The notes under the pieces: model-generated
Database searches by the model: none
Seen by the model: the letters and a program-made list of their open reading frames with translations, nothing else
What the model was told of the DNA's origin: nothing
DNA from: an uncultured Bacillota bacterium
GTDB taxonomy: Bacteria > Bacillota_I > Bacilli_A > RF39 > UBA660
Direction of reading: 5' to 3'
DNA: 23,762 bases
Assembly (NCBI GenBank): GCA_947165195.1
Contig: CAMUZJ010000009.1
Coordinates: forward strand, 1 to 23,762
Part shown: positions 14,156 to 22,079 of the stretch, piece by piece
Numbering within the stretch: the stretch's first letter is position 1
Layout of the letters: each line of letters starts with the position of its first letter
Translations under genes and position numbers: made by a program

Positions 14156-15358
14156 AAAATTAAACATTAGTAATTCTGGTTTTACTAACAATAGAATTCC
14201 TATAAGAAGCATTAATAGTCCACCTATTAAATGAGAATATTTATTATATTTCGTAGATATGCCAGTAGCATTCATTGTAAACATCGCTATAAAAAATACA
14301 ATTAAATCATCGATTAGGAAGAAGAAAATATATAGTAGTGTATATAAAAATCCTTCCCATCCAGATATGTTGTTTATGGCAAGTAATTGAGTAAATACAA
14401 CAGGAAGTCCCGCAGAACAGGCAAGTTCTACTAGGTTTACAGATACAGCTAATGTCATTACACCAATGATTGCTATAAAAAAGCTTCTTTCATTTGTAAA
14501 TTTACGAATTTTTTTAAAAATATTCTTTCTTTTTTTATCATCTACTACTTGGCAACCACTGTCACTACTTTTTAAGTAGCTTCTTAAATTAATAACTCCT
14601 CCAACAATTGCTATTAGAGCAATTATTTTTTGAATGAAGATAGAGGTACCAATATTTACAACAATATTTAGCCATGAGAACATGATTATCATATAAACTA
14701 CTGCACTTGTAATTAAAAATGTTAATCCTAAAATCCACATTCTTTTTCTATCTTTCATTCCAATCAATACACTGATTAAGAATAGTAGAACCCACATAGC
14801 GCAAGGATTAAATCCATCTATTAAACCAATGACAACTGCTGCAGAAGAGATAGATATATCTTTTAGATTTAATTTTCCTTTTATAGGTATATCAACAGTT
14901 AAATCTCGATCACTTTTTGCTTCTTCTTTAGAAAAACTATCCACTATATTTAACTCTTCTTCTCCTTTTTCGATAAGTTTTACCTGATCTACATAATCAT
15001 TATTTCTGTAAAAGTCAATGGCTCGTTCTAGTATATCTGCTAAAGATTCTCTATATCCTAAAAAATAGGTATTACCAATTATTGTCAAAGGTACTCCATT
15101 TCGATTAATATCAAAAGCTTTTTTTACTTTTTCCATTAGTTGTTGATTCTTTTCATCATACCAAACTTCATATTGTTTAATTTGAATATCCGGTTCATTT
15201 TTTATTTTTTCTAATAAAATTTTTTCTTCTGCACAATGGGGGCAACCATCTCCATGGAAGAAGTAGATTGTTATTTTATCATTTTCTTTTGCCTGTACTG
15301 TTGGAATAAAGAGAAATAACAGAATCCATATAAATAATAAATTAATTATTTTTTTCAT
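14153..15358 (-). CDS. Thioredoxin-CcdA fusion, membrane thiol-disulfide transporter
   Basis: A 401-residue protein: signal peptide (1-23, cleavage near VQA/KE), an extracytoplasmic thioredoxin-like domain (about 28-125) with active site GCPHC (C39, C42) and cis-Pro motif GVP (P90), a linker, then a CcdA/DsbD-type membrane domain of about six helices. The membrane domain keeps the paired redox cysteines in FNPCAMW (C186) and VELACSAGLP (C314). It should pass electrons from cytoplasmic thioredoxin across the membrane to extracytoplasmic thiols. An extra Cys (C269) lies in a charged loop. The gene overlaps the preceding small thioredoxin gene by 17 bases, which makes that protein the likely electron donor. 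Confidence 0.87.
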   Translation of the reverse strand: MKKIINLLFIWILLFLFIPTVQAKENDKITIYFFHGDGCPHCAEEKILLEKIKNEPDIQIKQYEVWYDEKNQQLMEKVKKAFDINRNGVPLTIIGNTYFLGYRESLADILERAIDFYRNNDYVDQVKLIEKGEEELNIVDSFSKEEAKSDRDLTVDIPIKGKLNLKDISISSAAVVIGLIDGFNPCAMWVLLFLISVLIGMKDRKRMWILGLTFLITSAVVYMIIMFSWLNIVVNIGTSIFIQKIIALIAIVGGVINLRSYLKSSDSGCQVVDDKKRKNIFKKIRKFTNERSFFIAIIGVMTLAVSVNLVELACSAGLPVVFTQLLAINNISGWEGFLYTLLYIFFFLIDDLIVFFIAMFTMNATGISTKYNKYSHLIGGLLMLLIGILLLVKPELLMFNF

Positions 15359-15614
15359 TTAAAATACTTCTCACAATCTCTAACATTTCTTTTTCGCTTT
15401 TTTCTCCTACAATACGTTTTATTTCTTTGTTGTTGTCATAAAATATAAACACAGGCAAAATGTTTCCGGGGGTATATTTTTGTACTTCTTCTTCATCTAA
15501 GTCATAATCTAAATTAATAGTTTCTATCTCATATTCTTTTAATACTTTATTCCATATTTTATTCATAACTAGACAGCCACTACACCATACGGCATTAATT
15601 TTTATAACCTTCAA
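15342..15614 (-). CDS. Small cytoplasmic thioredoxin-like protein
   Basis: A 90-residue minimal thioredoxin fold. The active site is WCSGC (C11, C14) and the cis-Pro is in ILPVF (P54); the rest follows the beta-alpha-beta order of thioredoxins without a signal peptide. It begins at TTG (15614) after GGGGTG; a later ATG would lose the active site, so TTG is required. It starts just 2 bases after the cysteine desulfurase stop and overlaps the CcdA fusion. Its expected job is to supply electrons to CcdA or to reduce persulfide or disulfide products of the desulfurase. Confidence 0.85.
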   Translation of the reverse strand: MKVIKINAVWCSGCLVMNKIWNKVLKEYEIETINLDYDLDEEEVQKYTPGNILPVFIFYDNNKEIKRIVGEKSEKEMLEIVRSILNEKNN

Positions 15615-15616
15615 AA

Positions 15617-16741
15617 TTATTCACCCCTTATATTTAATTCTTCTATTAATTTACTAAAGACTTCTATAAATTTATCAATTTCCTCTTTTGTCGTTTTATA
15701 AGATAGACTAATTCTTATACTATGTCTTGCTTTTTCTTTATCTTGTGTAACAGCATAGACTGCTTTAGAATATTCTGCTGAAGAACATGCCGTTTGAGTA
15801 GATAGAAAAATATCATATTCTTCTAAGGCATGTTGCATAGTCTCTGGCTTAATATTTTTTAAACTAACATTAATTATATTTGGTAGGCAATGACTATTAC
15901 TATTGATAAAAATATCTAATTTTTTTAATTTTTCAATTGTATAATCGTGTATTTCCTGTACTTTTTTTTGCTTTTCTTCGAAATTATCATAAGCTAGGCG
16001 TAGTGCTTTTGCTAAAGAGGCAATTAAAGGAGTTGCTGGAGTTCCGCTTCGATAGACTGTAGTTGACTTTCCACCATGTATCAAAGGCTCTATTACGATA
16101 GAATCCTTTTTAATTAAACAGCCTACTCCTTTCATTCCAAAAAACTTTTGAGCTGAAAAAGATGCTAAATCAACGTTTTCTAAATTTACTCTTTGCTTTC
16201 CTATACTTTGTGTAACATCACTATGGAAGTAACACTTCGGATATTCTTTTATAATTTCTGCTATTTTTTCAATTGGTTGTGCTACTCCTACTTCACTATT
16301 TACAGCAGCAATCGATACTAAAATTGTATCTTCTCTCATTTTCTTTTTTAAATCTTCTAAATCGACTACACCATTGTTGTCTAGTTTTACAAAATCAACT
16401 TCAAAGCCTTGATTTTGCAAATAATTTAGAGGAGCAATTACAGAAGAATGTTCCAATTCTGTCGTAATAATATGTTTGCCTCTATTTTGATATTTTAAAC
16501 AAATTCCTTTAATTGCTAAGTTATTAGCCTCACTTGCTCCACTAGTATATATTATATCTTTTGGATTGATATTTAAAATTTCTGCTATTTTTTTAGTAGA
16601 TGCCTCGATTAATTCGTTTGCTTCTACCCCTAATCTATGTAAAGAATTAGGATTTCCTACATATTCTCTTGCTACTTTACAATATGTATCTAGTACTTCT
16701 TCATCTACTTTTGTTGTTGCACTATAATCTAAATAAATCAT
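15617..16741 (-). CDS. Cysteine desulfurase (NifS/IscS-like, class V aminotransferase fold)
   Basis: Takes sulfur from L-cysteine with pyridoxal phosphate and leaves a persulfide on an active-site Cys for Fe-S clusters, tRNA thiolation or cofactors. It is full length at 374 residues. It shows LDYSATT at 4-10, TSGASEANNLAIKG (66-79), H98 (ELEHSS) stacking on the cofactor, D175 and Q178, the PLP lysine K199 in SFSAQKFFG, RSGTPATP (231-238) and the catalytic loop with C319 in STQTACSS. The start ATG at 16741 follows GAGTGA. No scaffold gene (IscU/SufU) is nearby; instead it leads a unit with thioredoxin and CcdA. Short active-site loop spacing is consistent with NifS/IscS group I, but which acceptor it serves is open. 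Confidence 0.95.
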   Translation of the reverse strand: MIYLDYSATTKVDEEVLDTYCKVAREYVGNPNSLHRLGVEANELIEASTKKIAEILNINPKDIIYTSGASEANNLAIKGICLKYQNRGKHIITTELEHSSVIAPLNYLQNQGFEVDFVKLDNNGVVDLEDLKKKMREDTILVSIAAVNSEVGVAQPIEKIAEIIKEYPKCYFHSDVTQSIGKQRVNLENVDLASFSAQKFFGMKGVGCLIKKDSIVIEPLIHGGKSTTVYRSGTPATPLIASLAKALRLAYDNFEEKQKKVQEIHDYTIEKLKKLDIFINSNSHCLPNIINVSLKNIKPETMQHALEEYDIFLSTQTACSSAEYSKAVYAVTQDKEKARHSIRISLSYKTTKEEIDKFIEVFSKLIEELNIRGE

Positions 16742-16764
16742 TTTATCACTCTTTTCTATAAATG

Positions 16765-16773
16765 ATTATAACA
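16765..16773 (-). promoter_or_regulatory. Extended -10 promoter of the cysteine desulfurase operon
   Basis: TGTTATAAT on the minus strand (TATAAT at plus 16765-16770). A TTGACT lies 22 bp further upstream, too far for a standard -35, so the extended -10 probably carries the activity. Confidence 0.55.
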
Positions 16774-16828
16774 AAAATATATTTTATATAGAAGTCAATT
16801 CACAATATTTTCACATTATATTACAAAA

Positions 16829-16860
16829 AGAAAAAAGTAGAATATATCATACCCTACTTA
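16829..16860 (-). terminator. Terminator of the 176-aa/89-aa gene pair
   Basis: AAGTAG/CTACTT stem with a 13-base loop and a T-rich tail on the minus strand; it overlaps the TAG stop of the 89-aa gene. Confidence 0.6.
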
Positions 16861-17123
16861 TTTGTATTACAATAATAATCTCTTTCTGATATTGTATCAG
16901 AAATTTCTAATAAATCTTCTGGATAATCATATTCTTCTAAAGTATTTTCCAATAGATAAATAACTTCTTTTAAAGACTTACATTTTTGGTAAGGTATTTG
17001 ATAGCGATTTAGTATATCTATTTCTTTATGGTTTAGAAAAATCCCCTTGCCTACTTCTACTAAAGAATTAGATTGAAAATCCAAATGATTGGAAGTCTCT
17101 TTTATATAATTTTCAAAATCCAT
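16854..17123 (-). CDS. Small acidic protein of unknown function
   Basis: An 89-residue soluble protein, acidic and rich in Leu and Ile, with predicted short helices. The segments KGIFLNHKEIDILNRYQIPY (25-44) and LKEVIYLLENTLEE look helical and ordered. I recognise no family. It follows the 176-aa membrane protein gene by 8 bases, so the two are cotranscribed. The ribosome binding site is weak (TAGG), which fits translational coupling to the upstream gene. Confidence 0.6.
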   Translation of the reverse strand: MDFENYIKETSNHLDFQSNSLVEVGKGIFLNHKEIDILNRYQIPYQKCKSLKEVIYLLENTLEEYDYPEDLLEISDTISERDYYCNTNK

Positions 17124-17131
17124 TTTCTAGC

Positions 17132-17662
17132 CTACCCACATGAATAACCACTATTTTTTAAGTGTGTCATCAATTCTCCTTCTGTATAAATATCAGAAAC
17201 TTTTAAAGTTACTACTTCACTACTTTTAGTATTTGGATTGATATGAATGGTTAAGTTATTTTCTTCTGTAAATGAAATATTGTTTAAAATTAATGTTTCT
17301 TTGTCGCTTACATCAATATAGACAATTATTCTATCTGTTAACTTTGAAAATTTCACTTTTCCATTACCAAGGAGGTAGGCATAAGATTTTTGTATGGAAT
17401 ACTTAATATAATCTAAGTACTTATCATCTTCTGTTAAATATTTTTCGGGTAATATAATTGTTTTAGTAAGTTTCATATTTCCAATTTTATTTCCATCTAA
17501 AGTAGTGTCTAATTTTTCAATAATAGTAATATTTAAATCATTAGTACTTTTTCTTGAACATGTAACATTAGATTGTTTAATATTAGCAAATATCCAAATC
17601 ATTACTACTAATATAATAATGGTAATAAAAATAGGTAAAAATTTACTTCGATAACTGTTCAT
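17132..17662 (-). CDS. Membrane-anchored extracytoplasmic protein of unknown function
   Basis: A 176-residue protein with one N-terminal membrane anchor (about 9-27) and an outer domain of strands and one helix. Its two Cys outside the anchor (C35 and C175, near the N- and C-terminal edges) could form a disulfide, which would fit with the thiol operon next door. I recognise no domain. The start ATG is preceded by GAGGTGATTGG, and a TGCTATAAT extended -10 lies just upstream (17684-17692). It heads a two-gene unit with the 89-aa protein. Confidence 0.62.
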   Translation of the reverse strand: MNSYRSKFLPIFITIIILVVMIWIFANIKQSNVTCSRKSTNDLNITIIEKLDTTLDGNKIGNMKLTKTIILPEKYLTEDDKYLDYIKYSIQKSYAYLLGNGKVKFSKLTDRIIVYIDVSDKETLILNNISFTEENNLTIHINPNTKSSEVVTLKVSDIYTEGELMTHLKNSGYSCG

Positions 17663-17683
17663 CCAATCACCTCTTTTTTTATT

Positions 17684-17692
17684 ATTATAGCA
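17684..17692 (-). promoter_or_regulatory. Extended -10 promoter of the 176-aa/89-aa unit
   Basis: TGCTATAAT on the minus strand (TATAAT at plus 17684-17689, TG at 17691-17692), about 22 bp before the start codon and right after the hsp20 terminator. Confidence 0.6.
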
Positions 17693-17697
17693 ATTTT

Positions 17698-17735
17698 AAA
17701 AAAAAAAGAAAAGAGCTAGTCATTGCTAACTCTTT
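17698..17735 (-). terminator. Terminator of the hsp20 gene
   Basis: Ten-bp stem AAAGAGTTAG/CTAGCTCTTT (one G-U) with a 6-base loop and a long T-rich tail on the minus strand, 5 bases beyond the stop. Confidence 0.88.
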
Positions 17736-17739
17736 ATAT

Positions 17740-18132
17740 TTATTTAATTTCAATAATTTTTTTATTGTCTACATCCTCTTTTTTAGGAACAGTTATTTTT
17801 AAAATTCCATCTGCAAAAGTAGCATCAATTTTTTCTTGATCTAAGTCTCCTAATGAGAATGTTCTCTCATAGCTGCCATAGCTTCTTTCACGACGTACAT
17901 AATTTCTTTCTTCATCTTTTTCATCCACTTCATTAGATTTACTTGCTTTGATAGTTAAATATCCATCCTTTGCTTCGATAGATATCTCATCTTTTTTAAA
18001 TCCAGGTAAGTCCATTTCTATATGGTAATTACCTTCTTTCTCATAGATATCACATTTCATATTGTGATCTATTCTTGATGGCATAAAGTCATCAAACATA
18101 TTATCTAAATATCTTCTTGGAATTAAATCCAT
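17740..18132 (-). CDS. Small heat shock protein, Hsp20/alpha-crystallin family
   Basis: An ATP-independent chaperone that holds unfolding proteins. With this start it has 130 residues: a short N-terminal arm (LIPRRYLDNMFDDFMPSR), an alpha-crystallin domain (about 27-122) opening with DIYEKEGNYHIEMDLPGF, and the family signature FADGILKITVPK (about 106-117), then a short tail with IIEI, an I-x-I-like oligomer contact. I prefer the ATG at 18132 (AAAGGA-AGATGAT then 4-5 bases); the ATG at 18141 is only 2 bases from the Shine-Dalgarno core and would add three residues. A CIRCE operator overlaps its promoter, so HrcA probably controls it, which is unusual for Hsp20 genes. Confidence 0.95.
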   Translation of the reverse strand: MDLIPRRYLDNMFDDFMPSRIDHNMKCDIYEKEGNYHIEMDLPGFKKDEISIEAKDGYLTIKASKSNEVDEKDEERNYVRRERSYGSYERTFSLGDLDQEKIDATFADGILKITVPKKEDVDNKKIIEIK

Positions 18133-18162
18133 ATATATCATCTTCCTTTCATTTACAATTAT

Positions 18163-18191
18163 GTTATACCACTAATTTTAGCACTTGTCAA
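18163..18191 (-). promoter_or_regulatory. hsp20 promoter
   Basis: TTGACA (plus 18186-18191) lies within the CIRCE element; after 17 bp comes TATAAC (plus 18163-18168). Binding of a repressor to CIRCE would block the -35 box. Confidence 0.82.
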
Positions 18192-18204
18192 CATTAAGTG
18201 CTAA
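18178..18204. promoter_or_regulatory. CIRCE operator of hsp20 (HrcA site)
   Basis: A perfect 27-bp palindrome TTAGCACTT-N9-AAGTGCTAA. The classical CIRCE is TTAGCACTC-N9-GAGTGCTAA, so it differs by one symmetric base pair in each arm. The same variant stands before htpG. Confidence 0.93.
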
Positions 18205-18243
18205 TTTTATTTTATGTAGTTTTCAAAAAATTATGTATGAAAA

Positions 18244-18831
18244 CTATTTTTCCATCTTTTCTTCCAATAAATGAATTACTTCTTTGTAACCATTTAAATA
18301 TTTACTAACCGTATAAACTATATCCATTGTATTTTTCTTATCATACTTATCTACTAATTGTAAACGATATCTTTTTTTATCATATTTTTCTACACTTTCT
18401 ACCGAATAGATGAAAAAGTCAAAATTTTTTCTACTAAGTAACTCTTTTATGTTTTCTTTTTCCTCACAAAATTTTACTTGCTTACAACTAATTACTATAT
18501 TCATAATAAATATTTCTAAATATAGAAGATAAAAAATTAATAAACCCCAAAAATAAAATTTACTAAGGTACAAGGCAAAAGCTATAAATAATAAAATAAA
18601 GTGTATTAGATGAAAAAAAGAATTTGTTCTTTTCGTAATTAAATATACTTCTTGATTTATCGTTGCAAAAATATCTCTATTAACTAAACCATCAAATAAA
18701 AATGTGATTAGTACTAGTCCTATAGTTAAAATGATTGTATTTTGAAATATAAATAAAATAAGACCAATTATTGTTAAAATAAGGGTAAGATAGGCCTTTT
18801 TATTCATTGAAGAATAATATATTTTATTCAT
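18244..18831 (-). CDS. Polytopic membrane protein of unknown function
   Basis: A 195-residue protein with four hydrophobic helices in the N-terminal two thirds (about 11-30, 31-47, 72-90 and 93-114) and a charged cytoplasmic tail (115-195) with paired VEKYDKKRYRLQLVDKYDKK segments. I do not recognise the family. It starts 37 bases after the stop of the 358-aa surface protein gene with GAGAGGTATT before the ATG, so the two probably form one unit. Confidence 0.6.
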   Translation of the reverse strand: MNKIYYSSMNKKAYLTLILTIIGLILFIFQNTIILTIGLVLITFLFDGLVNRDIFATINQEVYLITKRTNSFFHLIHFILLFIAFALYLSKFYFWGLLIFYLLYLEIFIMNIVISCKQVKFCEEKENIKELLSRKNFDFFIYSVESVEKYDKKRYRLQLVDKYDKKNTMDIVYTVSKYLNGYKEVIHLLEEKMEK

Positions 18832-18868
18832 AATACCTCTCTTTCTAGAAACTTTTAATCTTAAAGTT

Positions 18869-19945
18869 CTATTTTTCTACAGTATTCTCTAATTCATTTA
18901 ATGTTTCTTCTTGAAATAAATGATTTAAATCATCTATTTTATACCAGCCTAAATATTGTATATCTTTGTTGTAATATTTGAAATAGTATACATCAAAATT
19001 ATTATCATACTGATTATTTAATTTATCATTATTTATTACAATGGCAATATATTGAGATTCTTCATCATATAACCCTACAGAGTAATTATCGTATAAGTCT
19101 GTATTGTTTGCTAAAATATCTTCTCCTGTTTTTCTTATATAAATTTTTCCTAAGTTATTATTAGAGTCGGAGTAATATATACTAAATTTTTCTGAGAGAA
19201 AATCTGAGTTAAAGTTTTCGAAATTTCTATCAATCATTATTAAAAAATCTACATTAATAGTTTCATTGGAGATAAAGTAAGATTTATTTTTTTCAAAAGA
19301 ATACTGGGTTGTTAATTTTTTTTCCATCCAAGAGGAGTCTATACTTTTGTATGATAGTAATTTTTGTTCAAAAAACTTTTGTTCAAAGGCATCAAACTCT
19401 TCTTTTGATACTTCTTCTCCTTCTATTGTGTAGTTATCATTTTCATGACTAGCAATATCTATAAATTTATAACTATTTTTTGTAAATTTTATACTTTGAT
19501 ATTTAATTGTTTCTTCTTTATTTTTATAAATTAGTCCTTGATTGTTTACATATTTCAATTCATCATTTTTTATAATATAACCGTAAATAATATTGTTTTC
19601 AATGTGTAAAATAAAAGCATAATCAAAATATGAGTCAGTTGTTGCTATTACGTCATTTTTATTATCGCCATCTAAATCAATATAAGCATATCGATTAATC
19701 TTTACAGATGCATCTTCGATTTTTAATTCACTTATTAAGATTTCGTTGCCGTCCACACTATTAATAAATTCTTTTTCATTATTAAGAACTTGACGTAAAA
19801 TATCATCATTTGATGCTTTTTTTATAGAAATATCTGGCTTTTGCTCTGGTTGAGGCTTTTCTACTTTCACAGTACGAACTCCAATACTAAAGATAAAAAG
19901 TATTGCAATTCCTATCCCACTATAGAGAAATAACTTTTTTTTCAC
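18869..19945 (-). CDS. Membrane-anchored extracytoplasmic protein of unknown function
   Basis: A 358-residue protein with an N-terminal membrane anchor (about 5-21), a Pro-rich spacer (27-38), and a large outer region rich in Asp, Asn and Tyr. Residues around 90-99 (YIDLDGDNKNDVIA) look like a Ca2+-binding FG-GAP or EF-loop-type repeat that surface proteins use. No catalytic motif is visible. I start at GTG 19945, preceded by GGGGTG with a 6-base spacer; the GTG at 19954 lies within that ribosome binding site. The promoter is TGATATAAT at 19968-19976. It is followed by the 195-aa membrane protein gene. Confidence 0.66.
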   Translation of the reverse strand: MKKKLFLYSGIGIAILFIFSIGVRTVKVEKPQPEQKPDISIKKASNDDILRQVLNNEKEFINSVDGNEILISELKIEDASVKINRYAYIDLDGDNKNDVIATTDSYFDYAFILHIENNIIYGYIIKNDELKYVNNQGLIYKNKEETIKYQSIKFTKNSYKFIDIASHENDNYTIEGEEVSKEEFDAFEQKFFEQKLLSYKSIDSSWMEKKLTTQYSFEKNKSYFISNETINVDFLIMIDRNFENFNSDFLSEKFSIYYSDSNNNLGKIYIRKTGEDILANNTDLYDNYSVGLYDEESQYIAIVINNDKLNNQYDNNFDVYYFKYYNKDIQYLGWYKIDDLNHLFQEETLNELENTVEK

Positions 19946-19967
19946 ATTACACACCCCGTTTAATGTG

Positions 19968-19976
19968 ATTATATCA
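19968..19976 (-). promoter_or_regulatory. Extended -10 promoter of the 358-aa/195-aa unit
   Basis: TGATATAAT on the minus strand (TATAAT at plus 19968-19973, TG at 19975-19976), directly after the htpG terminator. Confidence 0.6.
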
Positions 19977-19987
19977 TAAATAAATTT

Positions 19988-20013
19988 AAAAAAGGCCTTT
20001 TTTAGACCTTTTT
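19988..20013 (-). terminator. htpG terminator
   Basis: Nine-bp stem AAAAAGGTC/GGCCTTTTT (one G-U) with a 7-base loop and T-run on the minus strand, 15 bp after the htpG stop. Confidence 0.85.
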
Positions 20014-20027
20014 CAACATATTAGACA

Positions 20028-21905
20028 CTATTTAGAGATTACATCGCAAATTAAGTTAGATATTTCGGTTGGATTTTCTATTGGAAGACCAGCTATCATT
20101 CTAGCTTCACTATATAAGATTTTGGTATATTTATCAAAGCCATCTTTATCATTTTTATATAAGTCTTTTAATTTATTAGAAATAGGATGTTTTTCATTAA
20201 TTTCTAATACAGTTTCTGCTTTTATTCCTAAATCATTTGGCATAGCATCAAATACTTTTTGCATTTCAATAGAAACATCACCTTTAGTAGTTAAACAGAC
20301 AGGATGATTTTTCAATTTATTTGTGAATTTTACATCACTGACTTCTCCTATTTTTGCAACCATTTCTTTTAACATATCAGCATTAGATTCATTTGCTTTT
20401 TTGGTATTTTCTTTTTCTTCTTCTGTTTCTAAATCTAAATCTTTGCTTTCTACATTTGCAAACTTTTTACTCTCATATTCCCCTATTGCAGTAATTGCAA
20501 ACTCATCCACATATTCCGTTAAATATAATATATCATAATCTTTATCTTTTACTTGTTCTACTTGAGGCATAGAATCGATTTTAGATATAGAAGAACCTGA
20601 TGCATAATAGATTTTTTCTTGTCCATCTTTCATTTGTTCTACATATTCTTTTAAAGTAATTAATTTTTCATGTTTTGAAGAATAGAACATTAGTAAATCT
20701 TTTAATTTATCTTTATCTGCACCAAAGTTATTATAAATACCATATTTTAATTGAACTCCAAATGTTTTAAAGAATGAAATATAAGTCTCTCTATCTTCTT
20801 TTAGCATAGTTTCTAATTCTTTACGAATTTTGCTTTCAATATTTTTGGCTATTAATTTTAGAGAATGAGATTCTTGTAGCATTTCACGAGAAATATTTAA
20901 TGATAAATCTTCTGTATCTACAACACCTTTAATAAAACTAAAATAATCTGGTAAAAGATCGGCACATCTATCCATAATTAATACACCATTTGTATAAAGA
21001 GCTAACCCTTTTTCATAGTCTTGTGAATAGTAGTCAGCAGGTGCATGAGAAGGAATAAATAGTAATGACTTATAAGAAGTCATACCTTCTACATTGGAAT
21101 AAATAACTTTTAACGGTTTATCATAATCATTAAATTTATCCATATAGAAATTATCATATTCAGAGTCTTCAACATCTTTTTTATCTTTTTTCCATAATGG
21201 AACCATACTATTAATGGTTTCTATTTCTTTGTGTTCTTCATATTTTTGTTTTTTCTCATCTACTAAGTGTTGATGAGTTACTTCCATCTTAATTGGAAAA
21301 CTAATATAATCAGAATACTTCTTAATTAAACTTTTTAATTCATATTCATTTAAATATTTAGAGTAGTCTTCATTTTCAGTATCTTCTTTTATATGTAATA
21401 CAATTTCTGTTCCGACTGAATCTTTTTTAGCTTTATCAATAGTATAGCCATCTGCTCCTTCACTTTCCCAAGAGTATGCTTCAAGACTATCTACACTTTT
21501 AGATGTTACTGTAATTTTATCACTTACCATAAAAGCAGAATAAAAACCTACTCCAAATTGACCAATTATATCAATTTTTTCATCTTTGCTCATGTTCTCT
21601 TTAAATTGTAAAGAGCCACTTTTGGCAATCGTACCTAAATTAGACTCTAGCTCTTCTTTTGTCATACCACAACCACTATCGCTAATCGTAATAGTACGCT
21701 TTTTTTCATCAAAGGATACATCAATTTGTAATTTTTCTTTATCTACTTTAATTTTTTTATCTGTTAAACTTCTATAATATAATTTGTCTAGTGCATCACT
21801 TGCATTAGAAATTAATTCTCTTAAAAAGATATCTTTATTTGTATATATTGAGTTAATCATTAAATCTAATAACCTTTTAGATTCTGATTTAAATTCATGT
21901 TTCAT
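20028..21905 (-). CDS. htpG: Molecular chaperone HtpG (Hsp90)
   Basis: A full-length bacterial Hsp90 of 625 residues, a homodimeric ATP-driven chaperone in the cytoplasm. The N-terminal GHKL ATPase shows E30 and N34 (RELISNASDALDK), the D76 loop DSGCGMT (76-82), and the lid-side motif IGQFGVGFYSAF (114-125). The middle domain has the conserved GVVDTEDLSLNISREMLQ (about 325-342) with R338, and the C-terminal dimer region follows after a variable Glu/Lys-rich stretch near 480-495. AGGAG lies 11 bases before the ATG at 21905. A CIRCE operator overlaps the promoter. In Bacillus subtilis htpG is not controlled by CIRCE, so this control by HrcA is a difference from that model. Confidence 0.98.
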   Translation of the reverse strand: MKHEFKSESKRLLDLMINSIYTNKDIFLRELISNASDALDKLYYRSLTDKKIKVDKEKLQIDVSFDEKKRTITISDSGCGMTKEELESNLGTIAKSGSLQFKENMSKDEKIDIIGQFGVGFYSAFMVSDKITVTSKSVDSLEAYSWESEGADGYTIDKAKKDSVGTEIVLHIKEDTENEDYSKYLNEYELKSLIKKYSDYISFPIKMEVTHQHLVDEKKQKYEEHKEIETINSMVPLWKKDKKDVEDSEYDNFYMDKFNDYDKPLKVIYSNVEGMTSYKSLLFIPSHAPADYYSQDYEKGLALYTNGVLIMDRCADLLPDYFSFIKGVVDTEDLSLNISREMLQESHSLKLIAKNIESKIRKELETMLKEDRETYISFFKTFGVQLKYGIYNNFGADKDKLKDLLMFYSSKHEKLITLKEYVEQMKDGQEKIYYASGSSISKIDSMPQVEQVKDKDYDILYLTEYVDEFAITAIGEYESKKFANVESKDLDLETEEEKENTKKANESNADMLKEMVAKIGEVSDVKFTNKLKNHPVCLTTKGDVSIEMQKVFDAMPNDLGIKAETVLEINEKHPISNKLKDLYKNDKDGFDKYTKILYSEARMIAGLPIENPTEISNLICDVISK

Positions 21906-21940
21906 ACTTTTATCATCTCCTAAAAACTCTCAACAAATTA

Positions 21941-21969
21941 CTTATATCATTATTTTTAGCACTTGTCAA
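21941..21969 (-). promoter_or_regulatory. htpG promoter
   Basis: TTGACA (plus 21964-21969) inside the CIRCE element, 17-bp spacer with TG before the -10, then TATAAG (plus 21941-21946). Confidence 0.82.
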
Positions 21970-21982
21970 TCATAAGTGCTAA
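21956..21982. promoter_or_regulatory. CIRCE operator of htpG (HrcA site)
   Basis: Perfect TTAGCACTT-N9-AAGTGCTAA with spacer GTCAATCAT, the same variant as at 18178-18204. The arms are identical and the first five spacer bases, including the -35 box, are nearly so. Confidence 0.93.
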
Positions 21983-22025
21983 ATATTTTTATTTTATTTT
22001 TTTCTTACATTTTCTCTTAATTTTA

Positions 22026-22034
22026 TGATAAAAT
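22026..22034 (+). promoter_or_regulatory. Possible promoter of the CarD-like gene
   Basis: TGATAAAAT (plus 22026-22034) is an extended -10 about 45 bp before the start; only weak -35 matches (CTTACA or TTACAT near 22004-22010) lie upstream. Confidence 0.5.
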
Positions 22035-22079
22035 ATTAAGCGATAAGGAAAACTTACCTTTATCAAGGAGGTTGTTTGT

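Noticed and set aside
20122..21777. Plus-strand open frames inside htpG
   Set aside because: Shadows of an unmistakable htpG frame.
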